Assembly (NCBI GenBank): GCA_000431315.1
Contig: HF989694.1
Coordinates: 1-6,608 of the forward strand
DNA length: 6,608 bases
From: Brachyspira sp. CAG:484
GTDB lineage: Bacteria; Cyanobacteriota; Vampirovibrionia; Gastranaerophilales; Gastranaerophilaceae
Direction of reading: 5' to 3'
Shown here one piece after another: positions 1-5,542 of the stretch. Each line of letters begins with the position of its first letter. Position 1 is the first letter of the stretch. The position numbers and the translations under genes are program-made. The notes under the pieces are model-generated. The model was not told the DNA's origin, searched no databases, and saw only the letters and a program-made list of their open reading frames with translations.

Positions 1-712
1 ACCAGGTTTTACGTTAGCCGAGGTATTGATAACCCTTGGTATAATAGGTGTAGTAGCTGCAATGACATTGCCTTCTGTTGTGAATAAATATAAGCAGCAG
101 GAAACTATTGCAAGAATGAAAAAGGCTTATTCAATTTTAAATCAGGCACTTCGTCTATCTGTTGCCGAAAATGGAGAATATTCAGAGTGGACTTTTGATT
201 TGAAAAACTCTTCAGCTGATTTTGTATCAAAATACTGGACCCCGTATTTTTTAGCTGTTGGCGGAGTGAAGAATCCGGGATATACTATGGCTAACCCTTT
301 TACCTCCCCAAACGGCAAGCCTATACCGTTTGGTGCCAGTGATGGAAGCGGACTTACGAGAACTATTTTTAAATTTAATGATGGTTCTATTGTTTGGATT
401 TTGTCAGGAAATGCAAACTGCCAAACTGTTACTGATGAAGAAGGAAATGAGCATCAGGTTTGTGATGGCTGGGATTTTTATGATAATCCTAAGGCATATG
501 TTGATATTAATGGAATTAAAGGTCCTAATGTTGCTGGAAAAGACTTTTTTTGCTTGGATATTTCAACCAAATCAAATACTTTTGTTCCTTTCGGCCATTC
601 AATTTCAGAAGAGGAGGTTAATAAGAATTGTTCAAAGACAGGTTCGGGACTGTATTGTCTTGAAAAGTTAATGCGCGATAACTGGACAATTAAAGATGAT
701 TATCCATGGTAA
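1..712 (+). CDS. Type IV pilin / type II secretion pseudopilin-like protein, 5'-truncated
   Basis: The gene enters from the left edge. Its frame is set by the codon at 2-4, and 236 residues are visible before TAA at 710-712. The visible protein opens with P-G-F-T-L-A-E-V-L, the prepilin peptidase motif: cleavage is expected between G2 and F3, with Glu at mature position 5, followed by a hydrophobic helix (about residues 3-25). The true start and short basic leader lie outside the window, so the TTG at 26 is not the start. The globular part ends with V-D-I-N-G-I-K-G-P-N (167-176), then G-K-D-F-F-C, and a C-terminal D-D-Y-P-W; I associate these features with the abundant pseudopilins of Gastranaerophilales. 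Five cysteines are visible (about 140, 154, 184, 210, 219), so disulfides in the exported domain are possible. After processing it would sit in the inner membrane or a pilus-like fibre. The pilin class is clear; the specific role is unknown. No terminator separates it from the next gene. Confidence 0.88.
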   Translation, partial: PGFTLAEVLITLGIIGVVAAMTLPSVVNKYKQQETIARMKKAYSILNQALRLSVAENGEYSEWTFDLKNSSADFVSKYWTPYFLAVGGVKNPGYTMANPFTSPNGKPIPFGASDGSGLTRTIFKFNDGSIVWILSGNANCQTVTDEEGNEHQVCDGWDFYDNPKAYVDINGIKGPNVAGKDFFCLDISTKSNTFVPFGHSISEEEVNKNCSKTGSGLYCLEKLMRDNWTIKDDYPW

Positions 713-732
713 GCGTATATCTTTTATGTTCA

Positions 733-746
733 TGCTAGAATATAAT
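733..746 (+). promoter_or_regulatory. Extended -10 promoter just upstream of the symporter start
   Basis: TGCTAGAAT at 733-741 fits an extended -10 (TG-N-TAnnnT), and an overlapping perfect TATAAT lies at 741-746. No convincing -35 is seen. A start site seven bases after TAGAAT would be at about 748, three bases before the ATG at 751; TATAAT would put it at about 753. The intergenic gap is only 38 bp, and no good Shine-Dalgarno precedes the ATG (the bases just before it are TCAAG). This suggests a very short or absent 5' leader. Read-through from the pilin gene is also possible. Confidence 0.45.
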
Positions 747-750
747 CAAG

Positions 751-2274
751 ATGAACTTAGATAGCGCAATAGATAGTTTTTTATCACCTATAGCCGATAA
801 GATTTCAGGGATAATTTTCAGCCACATAACAATTCATGGGGTGAAGATTGAATTTCTTATTGTACTTTTGATGACCGCTGCCATATATTTTACTATACGT
901 ACGCGGTTTATTGGTATATGGGGATTTAAACACGCACTGAATTTAATTTTAAAACGATATGAACATAAAGATGTAATCGTTAAAAAGAAAAAAGGTGAAG
1001 TTTCATCATTCCAGGCGTTAACAGCTACCATTTCTGCTTCAGCCGGAATTGGGAATGTCGCGGGATCCGCAGCAGCGGTTTCTGTAGGCGGTCCCGGGGT
1101 AATTTTCTGGATGATTATTGCAGGATTTTTTTCTATGGCGCTTAAGTTTGCTGAGGTTTTGCTCGGATTAAAATTCAGGCAGGTAAATAAAGACGGTACT
1201 GTTGCCGGAGGTCCGATGTATTATATTTTGGGCGGTTTGAAAAATCATAAAATCTTAGGTCCATTTGCTCCTTATCTTGCAAAAATTTATGCAGTATGCT
1301 GTATTTTTGCAATGATTGGAGGTTGGAATTTATTCCAGATAAATGCAATGACAACACAGATTACAGAGGTTACCGGAGGAGAACACAGTTTTTTTGCCAA
1401 TCAGAGCTGGCTTTTGGGGCTTATTGTTGCAGTAATAACCTATTTTACAATTATCGGCGGGATTAAGGCTATTGGAAAATTTACTTCAAAAGTTACACCG
1501 GCTATGTGTACTCTTTATGTAGCAACAGCTTTTACTGTTTGTCTGATGAATATTCATCATCTTCCGCATACACTCCATATAATAGTTGCAGAAGCATTTA
1601 AACCGCGGGCATTGGAGGGCGGAGCTTTAATGTGTATGCTATGGGGGTTCCGTCGTGCCATGTTTGCGAATGAAGCCGGGCTGGGTACAGCTCCTATTGC
1701 TTTTTCGGCTGTAAGGACAAATAAACCGGTTGCACAGGCTTTTATTGCCATGCTTCAGCCGTTTGTTGATACTGTAATTGTTGGCTCTGCAACTGCGTTT
1801 GTTATTGTTGTCAGCGGGGTTTATCTTCAAAGCAGCGGACTTGCCGGTATAGAATTAACTTCAAAAGCTTTTGGGTCTGTTTGTCCGTTTTTCCCTCTAT
1901 TGTTAACTTTTATGGCAAGCTGCTTTGTCCTGTCTACTATGCTGTGCGGCTCTTATTACGGAATTAAAGGCTGGAATTTCCTCTTTGGGGACTCAAAATT
2001 GACAACAAGGACTTTTCAGGTTATATATTGTATATTCATAGTTATAGGTTCTGCCATGAACTTTAAAAGTATAATCAACCTTTCGGATGCGTTTACTCTG
2101 TTTTTGGCTGTTCCAAACTTAATAGCAGTTTTCATACTTTCGGATGTTGTTATGAAGGAATTGAAGCGCTATTGTAAAAGATATAATGTTGGGCTATTTA
2201 AAAATAAAAGCGAAAAAGAGGAGAGAGAAGAATATGAAGAAAAATTGCCTGGAGATAGTAAGACAAAAGTGTGA
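751..2274 (+). CDS. AGCS-family alanine/glycine:cation (Na+ or H+) symporter
   Basis: This 507-residue inner-membrane protein would import alanine, glycine or a similar small amino acid with Na+ or H+. Family hallmarks in order are: S-A-G-I-G-N-V-A-G (97-105, the unwound TM1 substrate/ion region); G-G-P-G-V-I-F-W-M (113-121); K-F-A-E (132-135); G-G-P-M-Y-Y-I (153-159); a long helix with I-G-G-I-K-A-I-G-K (234-243); and F-A-N-E-A-G-L-G-T-A-P-I-A (305-317), which matches the family's S-N-E-A-G-x-G-S-A-P-I-A. About 10-11 hydrophobic helices are visible, ending near 466. Length is slightly above the usual 440-500 because of a charged tail (about 484-507, rich in Lys/Glu). The canonical GTGNI is GIGNV here and the second Trp of FWMW is Ile, so it belongs to a divergent branch and substrate cannot be assigned. 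The ATG at 751 is the only sensible start. Its last 41 bases overlap the next gene. Confidence 0.93.
   Translation: MNLDSAIDSFLSPIADKISGIIFSHITIHGVKIEFLIVLLMTAAIYFTIRTRFIGIWGFKHALNLILKRYEHKDVIVKKKKGEVSSFQALTATISASAGIGNVAGSAAAVSVGGPGVIFWMIIAGFFSMALKFAEVLLGLKFRQVNKDGTVAGGPMYYILGGLKNHKILGPFAPYLAKIYAVCCIFAMIGGWNLFQINAMTTQITEVTGGEHSFFANQSWLLGLIVAVITYFTIIGGIKAIGKFTSKVTPAMCTLYVATAFTVCLMNIHHLPHTLHIIVAEAFKPRALEGGALMCMLWGFRRAMFANEAGLGTAPIAFSAVRTNKPVAQAFIAMLQPFVDTVIVGSATAFVIVVSGVYLQSSGLAGIELTSKAFGSVCPFFPLLLTFMASCFVLSTMLCGSYYGIKGWNFLFGDSKLTTRTFQVIYCIFIVIGSAMNFKSIINLSDAFTLFLAVPNLIAVFILSDVVMKELKRYCKRYNVGLFKNKSEKEEREEYEEKLPGDSKTKV
2219..2223 (+). promoter_or_regulatory. Shine-Dalgarno for the uracil-DNA glycosylase, inside the symporter gene
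   Basis: AGGAG at 2219-2223 lies in a purine-rich run (GAGGAGAGAGAAG) ten bases before the ATG at 2234. It fixes that ATG as the glycosylase start rather than the in-frame upstream codon at 2186. The same bases encode the Glu/Arg-rich tail of the symporter, so the two reading frames share this stretch. Confidence 0.7.
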
Positions 2275-2866
2275 AAGCTGTAACGCCTGCGCCCTGGCTA
2301 AATCCCGCAATAATGTAGTTTTTTCCGATGGTGATCCATCAACTGCTAAAATTGTTTTAATCGGAGAAGCACCTGGAGAAATGGAAGACGAATGCGGAAG
2401 ACCATTTGTTGGCAGAGCAGGTCAGTTATTGAATGAATTTCTGGCAGAGGCCGGTATATCAAGAGATGAAGATGTTTATATGATTAATACCGTAAAATGC
2501 AGACCTCCAGAAAACAGAGTGCCTGCTGATGAAGAAAAATCAGCATGCCACAAGTTTCTTGTTGCTCAGATTGATATTGTTAAACCTCAGGCGATTGTTC
2601 TTTGCGGTGCAACTGCTTTAAAATCATTTATTGAACTTGATAAAAAGCAGACTATTTCTAAAGTTCGCGGAAAGTGGATGACCGTTACTGTTGACGGTGT
2701 TGAATATAAAGCAATGACAATTTTCCACCCTTCTTATTTGTTAAGAAACCACTCTATGGAAGAGGGTTCTCCTAGAAGACTTATGCAGCAGGATCTGGCT
2801 GAAATCAAAAATACTATATTGCCGGATAAAGTTGTTGAAGAAAATCGTGAACTTGTTATGCTTTAA
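2234..2866 (+). CDS. Family 4 uracil-DNA glycosylase with [4Fe-4S] cluster (UDGa type)
   Basis: This 210-residue cytoplasmic DNA repair enzyme would remove uracil from DNA to start base excision repair. Cys16 and Cys19 (C-N-A-C), Cys89 (V-K-C-R-P-P) and Cys105 (S-A-C) fit the family's four-cysteine iron-sulfur pattern. The 16-residue Cys89-Cys105 spacing is what I recall for the Thermus enzyme. Motif 1 is G-E-A-P-G-E-M-E-D (44-52) followed by G-R-P-F-V-G-R-A-G (55-63). N-T-V-K-C-R-P-P-E-N-R (85-95) and the C-terminal H-P-S-Y-L-L-R (165-171) are also diagnostic. Length is normal for the family, which is about 200-220. The start is chosen at ATG 2234 because of the AGGAG ten bases upstream and because homologues begin just ahead of the C-x2-C. 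It overlaps the symporter by 41 bases in another frame, so the pair is probably co-transcribed and translationally coupled, with no obvious functional link. Cys13 is an extra, probably non-ligand cysteine. Confidence 0.95.
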   Translation: MKKNCLEIVRQKCESCNACALAKSRNNVVFSDGDPSTAKIVLIGEAPGEMEDECGRPFVGRAGQLLNEFLAEAGISRDEDVYMINTVKCRPPENRVPADEEKSACHKFLVAQIDIVKPQAIVLCGATALKSFIELDKKQTISKVRGKWMTVTVDGVEYKAMTIFHPSYLLRNHSMEEGSPRRLMQQDLAEIKNTILPDKVVEENRELVML

Positions 2867-2878
2867 TTTTTAAAGTTT

Positions 2879-2911
2879 AAAAAAGACTTCCGTTTTTCGG
2901 AAGTCTTTTTT
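2879..2911. terminator. Bidirectional rho-independent terminator between convergent genes
   Basis: A perfect 14-bp stem joins 2879-2892 with 2898-2911 around a TTTTT loop (2893-2897), with core GACTTCCG/CGGAAGTC. On the plus strand it is followed by a T run to 2913, 12 bases after the glycosylase stop. On the minus strand the 3' side ends in six Ts (2884-2879), directly after the TAA of the membrane-protein gene at 2914-2912. It therefore serves both converging genes. Confidence 0.93.
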
Positions 2912-4261
2912 TTATGCTTTTTGTTGTTCTGCGTTTACGATACCCGGTTCAAGGTCAGAACCTGTGACCAGCTTTCTGAAAGCAAACTGGGCTTTTGGCA
3001 GGCAATATGCCAGCAGGAAGCTGCTTAACCCTACATTTGCCAGAATATTTACTGATTTTACAACCTTTGCGCGTTTTGCAAATTTATCAACCATTTTCGC
3101 ACCTGAAGATGTTCCTATTGCCTTTTTAGCAAATGCTTCTATGTCGTTGCGAAATTCTGCGAGTTTTTTCATGTTTATATATGCTCTTGGATCACGCACT
3201 TCTTCATTCAGCATTGTAATCTTTTCAAACTTATTTGCATATTTTACAAACAGGCTTTTCGGATTGTTGTCAATGTATTCAAGCATGACTTCCGGCTTAG
3301 AGGATTTTGGTAATTCCAGCCTGCCTTCTTTGATTTGTTTTAAGAACTCTTTATCTTCAAGCATTAGAGGATCAAGTTTAACATCAAGATTAAATGCTTT
3401 TAACGTCGCTTTATTCAATAATTTTTCTATCTGTTTCGGTGCAACATAATTTAAGTACATCATACCGGCCATCTTAAAGCCTATATCAATAGCTTCATTT
3501 CTGTTCCCGTCTGCCCCTTTTCTTGCAGTAAGCACTCTGCCTATTGCATAACCGCCGTCTATTGTTTCCATTTTTTCAAGGGTTGAGAAATTTGCTATAT
3601 TAGAAATAAAATTTCCTCCAAAGCTTAGACTTTTTTTCTTTTTTAACGACATACCTGAAAAGGTATCGTTGTTTATTCCCTGAAAAGCTGTACTTTGTGA
3701 GCGTTTCTGTTTCTCTTTTTCTTTTTTGAGCTGTGCAATTTTATTTGCAGAAGAGGCAAAAATCATTTTAGGAAGTATAAAGCCTATAAATGCAATAGGA
3801 ATGGCTGTTGCAGCAACAAATTTTGCAGCAAGCATTTTTTCATAGCCACTTTTATTGCCGGCTGCCTTTTTCAAATCAATTAGTGCCTTTTCAATTATTT
3901 CTTTTGATTTAGGATTTTTTTCTGCAATTTGTGCAAAACGTTTCAAGTTTTCATTAATACCCTGAATACCATTTTCTTCTTTAAAAAGTTTCAGGTTAAC
4001 TTTCGGGTTATAGCCAAGCTTTTTGATAATTTTATTGGAAATTTTGTCGATTAAAGGTATTCCCCCAAGCCAGACTGCTGATGTTGTGTATTCATCCCAA
4101 AAGCGTTCTCTTGTAGCAAGTCTGTCTATCTCAGGGTCATCTTTGTTTTGTTTGTGCGTCAAATATATCTTTGCCGGAACTTCTATTCCGCAATCTCTGA
4201 CCAATAGGGGATATATACTGCTGTTATTGCCGATGGCTGATATTATTTTCGTTAGTGTCAT
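2912..4261 (-). CDS. Membrane-associated protein of unknown function (lineage-specific type)
   Basis: I cannot assign this 449-residue protein to a named family. A hydrophobic segment at about 143-169 (A-T-A-I-P-I-A-F-I-G-F-I-L-P) is followed by a strongly basic, probably coiled stretch (about 174-211, ending K-K-K-K). A second hydrophobic segment lies near 403-421, and weaker apolar stretches occur at about 58-71 and 260-275. There is no signal peptide at the N-terminus and no recognisable catalytic motif. A short S-F-G-G (213-216) resembles stretches seen in other proteins of this presumed lineage. The ATG at 4261-4259 is supported by a good Shine-Dalgarno, GGAG at 4272-4269, seven bases upstream. 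Expression is probably controlled by the structured leader immediately upstream, whose alternative helix covers that Shine-Dalgarno. The gene lies 227 bases downstream of the minus-strand kinase-like gene and converges on the glycosylase gene. That it is a real gene is supported by its length, start site and terminator. Confidence 0.8.
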   Translation of the reverse strand: MTLTKIISAIGNNSSIYPLLVRDCGIEVPAKIYLTHKQNKDDPEIDRLATRERFWDEYTTSAVWLGGIPLIDKISNKIIKKLGYNPKVNLKLFKEENGIQGINENLKRFAQIAEKNPKSKEIIEKALIDLKKAAGNKSGYEKMLAAKFVAATAIPIAFIGFILPKMIFASSANKIAQLKKEKEKQKRSQSTAFQGINNDTFSGMSLKKKKSLSFGGNFISNIANFSTLEKMETIDGGYAIGRVLTARKGADGNRNEAIDIGFKMAGMMYLNYVAPKQIEKLLNKATLKAFNLDVKLDPLMLEDKEFLKQIKEGRLELPKSSKPEVMLEYIDNNPKSLFVKYANKFEKITMLNEEVRDPRAYINMKKLAEFRNDIEAFAKKAIGTSSGAKMVDKFAKRAKVVKSVNILANVGLSSFLLAYCLPKAQFAFRKLVTGSDLEPGIVNAEQQKA

Positions 4262-4268
4262 TATAATT

Positions 4269-4389
4269 CTCCAATTCTTTTGATGTTAAGGTCTTCTACG
4301 CGGGGCTCCTGAAAAGACCGTTAAAAGAATTGAATTAATTAAAATCGCGCACCATCAATTCTACAGCCTTTTCAGGTTGCTATGATGGT
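4269..4389 (-). promoter_or_regulatory. Bistable 5' leader RNA: candidate translational attenuator
   Basis: Read on the minus strand, two helix sets exclude each other. Set A pairs 4376-4363 with 4321-4308 (14 pairs, two of them G-U), then 4362-4355 with 4333-4326 (8 pairs). Set B pairs 4334-4323 with 4281-4270 (12 pairs, one G-U) and, nested inside it, 4319-4312 with 4297-4290 (8 pairs, one G-U). Set B covers GGA of the GGAG Shine-Dalgarno (4272-4269) of the membrane-protein gene; set A would free it. A third pairing, ACCATCA (4389-4383) with TGATGGT (4357-4351), links the His codons of the leader ORF to the set A region and could act as the classical 1:2 helix. The wobble pairs become A-C mismatches in plus-strand RNA, so the structure favours minus-strand transcription. 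The helices were found by eye. It matches no riboswitch class I recognise. A ligand-binding riboswitch remains an alternative to a leader-peptide attenuator. Confidence 0.6.
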
Positions 4390-4423
4390 TATGATGCAAT
4401 TTTAAACTAAGTATAATTTTCAT
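4361..4423 (-). CDS. Candidate 20-residue His-rich leader peptide
   Basis: This small ORF runs from ATG (4423-4421) to TAG (4363-4361). Its Shine-Dalgarno is AGGA (4434-4431), seven bases upstream. The peptide begins M-K-I-I-L-S-L-K-L, has H-H-N-H-H at residues 10-14, and ends S-N-L-K-R-L. The last five codons lie within the first arm of the set A helix, and the stop codon abuts its second arm. A ribosome pausing at the His codons would leave both arms free; one reaching the stop would cover both. This suggests a regulatory leader peptide, comparable in logic to hisL or erm leaders, rather than a functional protein. A caution is that the His run comes from a near-perfect tandem 9-base repeat (CATCATAAC, CATCATAGC) and could have arisen by slippage. 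Whether it senses histidyl-tRNA, a metal or something else is unknown. Translation is not proven. Confidence 0.5.
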   Translation of the reverse strand: MKIILSLKLHHNHHSNLKRL

Positions 4424-4432
4424 AATAAATTC

Positions 4433-4450
4433 CTGCTACCAGCTTAGCAG
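4433..4450. repeat. Inverted repeat CTGCTA-N6-TAGCAG
   Basis: Perfect 6-bp arms (4433-4438 and 4445-4450) flank six bases. The core TGCTA-N6-TAGCA is the same as in the palindrome at 5543-5560. It may be an operator. If transcription begins upstream of it, it would instead form an RNA hairpin overlapping the AGGA of the leader ORF. It is followed by no T run on the minus strand, so it is not a good terminator for the kinase-like gene. Confidence 0.45.
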
Positions 4451-4469
4451 ACACATATTTTAATTGCAA
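4441..4469 (-). promoter_or_regulatory. Possible promoter for the leader ORF and membrane-protein gene
   Basis: On the minus strand TTGCAA (4469-4464; four of six match TTGACA) is separated by 17 bases from TAAGCT (4446-4441), which carries an upstream TG (TGCTAAGCT, extended -10). The start would fall near 4434, at the AGGA of the leader ORF, giving a 5' leader of about 170 bases. The -10 hexamer is poor. TAAAAT at 4462-4457 is an alternative -10, and read-through from the kinase-like gene is possible. Confidence 0.35.
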
Positions 4470-4488
4470 GTGTGTTTTTTACTTTTCT

Positions 4489-5505
4489 TCATAAAATATT
4501 GGAATACATTTGTGCAAACTCAGAATATGCTTGTGTGGCAAAATTAAGACCTGCATTTTTATCAAAATCTGAATAAATTATCATTGCATTTTTGTTAGTT
4601 CTTTCAAGCCCGGCTTTATCGCCAGCCACAAGAACTTTTTTTATTATATTTTCAGATGCCTTTTTGAATATATCTTTATCTGAAATACTGAGCTGATCAT
4701 ATACTTTTGTATGCGTAAGCGGATCGAGCATAAGGTTAATCATGCTGTCTATACCGTTGAACGGCGCTGTAGAACCATTTTCACTATGATGGTACCACAA
4801 ATCTATAATATTAATTTTCTTGTTTGCGTTATCAACAATTAAGTTGTTAGGATTCATAATATCTATTTCGCAGTCAGTATGAAGATTAAGTTTTTGTATA
4901 TTCTTAGCCAGTTCATCAAAGCTTTGCTGCGGCATATCTGCAAGCATTATGACTTTGTCTGCAATAAGTTTTGCATTTTTATGCGTTATTGTGTCAGTAC
5001 CATATTCGACACCTTTTATTTTTTCAGCCCAGTTTGGCAATGAATGGCTTTCTCCAATAACTTTTTTTGTTATAAAAAATCCCTGGTTGTTTGTCGCAAC
5101 ATATTGACCGAAATTTGGTGCTAATTCATTTTGCGGCTCTGATAAAATTGGTGTTTGGGCAAAATTATTAGGGGAAAAGTGCTTCCTCTCTATTCTTATG
5201 AGGTAATTTTCAATTCCGGGGATTGTATATACATCTGCCGAAAATCCGCTTCCTAAGTAATTTTTCTTATCTCCTATTGTCGAAAGTACAACATTTTTAA
5301 TTGATTTATTTTTATAAACTTTTCTCATAGAAATAAGAAAATCTCTATAGTTTAGATTTTTTCCAAAGCTTATATCGTTATATGCAAATGGTAACGTTGT
5401 AATATTTTTGGCTGATTTATCGGATGCCGCATACTTTTTGGTGCTATTTGTCTGTTGAATTCCGGGTGCCAGGGTAAATCTGCCTGTAATTGGATGTATT
5501 ATCAT
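4489..5505 (-). CDS. Hypothetical protein with a possible divergent kinase-like (PKL/APH-type) core
   Basis: I recognise no named family in this 338-residue protein, but the order of motifs recalls the protein-kinase-like fold. L-G-S-G-F-S-A-D-V-Y (84-93) looks like a glycine-rich nucleotide loop, and Y-L-I-R-I (101-105) stands where the beta-3 Val-Ala-Ile-Lys would be, with Arg104 replacing Lys. G-F-F-I-T-K-K-V-I-G (142-151) resembles beta-5 and the hinge. D-I-M-N-P-N-N-L-I-V-D (215-225) resembles the catalytic loop (Asp, then Asn five or six residues on), and I-N-I-I-D-L-W (231-237) resembles the metal-binding DFG site. A clear alpha-C Glu is not seen, so it may be an atypical kinase or pseudokinase. 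The first 50 residues are low in hydrophobicity and probably flexible, with N-D-I-S-F-G-K at 43-49. There is no signal peptide or membrane helix. It starts at ATG 5505 (no good nearby Shine-Dalgarno) and ends with TGA. It diverges from the flippase gene across 53 bp. The gene is solid; the kinase reading is tentative. Confidence 0.75.
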   Translation of the reverse strand: MIIHPITGRFTLAPGIQQTNSTKKYAASDKSAKNITTLPFAYNDISFGKNLNYRDFLISMRKVYKNKSIKNVVLSTIGDKKNYLGSGFSADVYTIPGIENYLIRIERKHFSPNNFAQTPILSEPQNELAPNFGQYVATNNQGFFITKKVIGESHSLPNWAEKIKGVEYGTDTITHKNAKLIADKVIMLADMPQQSFDELAKNIQKLNLHTDCEIDIMNPNNLIVDNANKKINIIDLWYHHSENGSTAPFNGIDSMINLMLDPLTHTKVYDQLSISDKDIFKKASENIIKKVLVAGDKAGLERTNKNAMIIYSDFDKNAGLNFATQAYSEFAQMYSNIL

Positions 5506-5542
5506 ATTATTATATATCTAATCCTGTAAATGTCTTGTATTT

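Noticed and set aside
26..28. TTG start codon for the first gene
   Set aside because: It lies inside the prepilin hydrophobic helix; the frame is open to the window edge and includes the G-F cleavage motif at 5-10, so the real start is upstream.
2186..2233. Upstream extension of the glycosylase to 2186
   Set aside because: It lies well inside the symporter gene, lacks family similarity and has no ribosome site, whereas ATG 2234 has AGGAG at ten bases.
2964..3449. Plus-strand 161-codon open frame
   Set aside because: It is antisense to the well-supported membrane-protein gene, has no ribosome site and no recognisable domain. The smaller open frames antisense to the symporter and the one at 330-671 were rejected for the same reasons.
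4290..4311. T-box riboswitch (AGGAGCCCCGCG resembles the conserved GGTGG-x-ACCGCG)
   Set aside because: The GGTGG part is missing, there is no specifier-stem architecture and no downstream terminator; the resemblance is limited to CCGCG.
4412..4417. TATAAT as a plus-strand promoter
   Set aside because: No -35 at suitable spacing and no plus-strand gene follows; the bases are explained by the minus-strand leader ORF codons.
4262..4434. Known riboswitch or stable RNA (cobalamin, SAM, guanidine, fluoride, preQ1, glutamine, 6S, SRP, tmRNA)
   Set aside because: None of the conserved core sequences I know for these is present. An Infernal search would settle it.
4451..4480. Hairpin ACACA/TGTGT followed by six Ts as a plus-strand terminator
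   Set aside because: Only five base pairs around a 15-base loop, and no plus-strand gene upstream for it to end.
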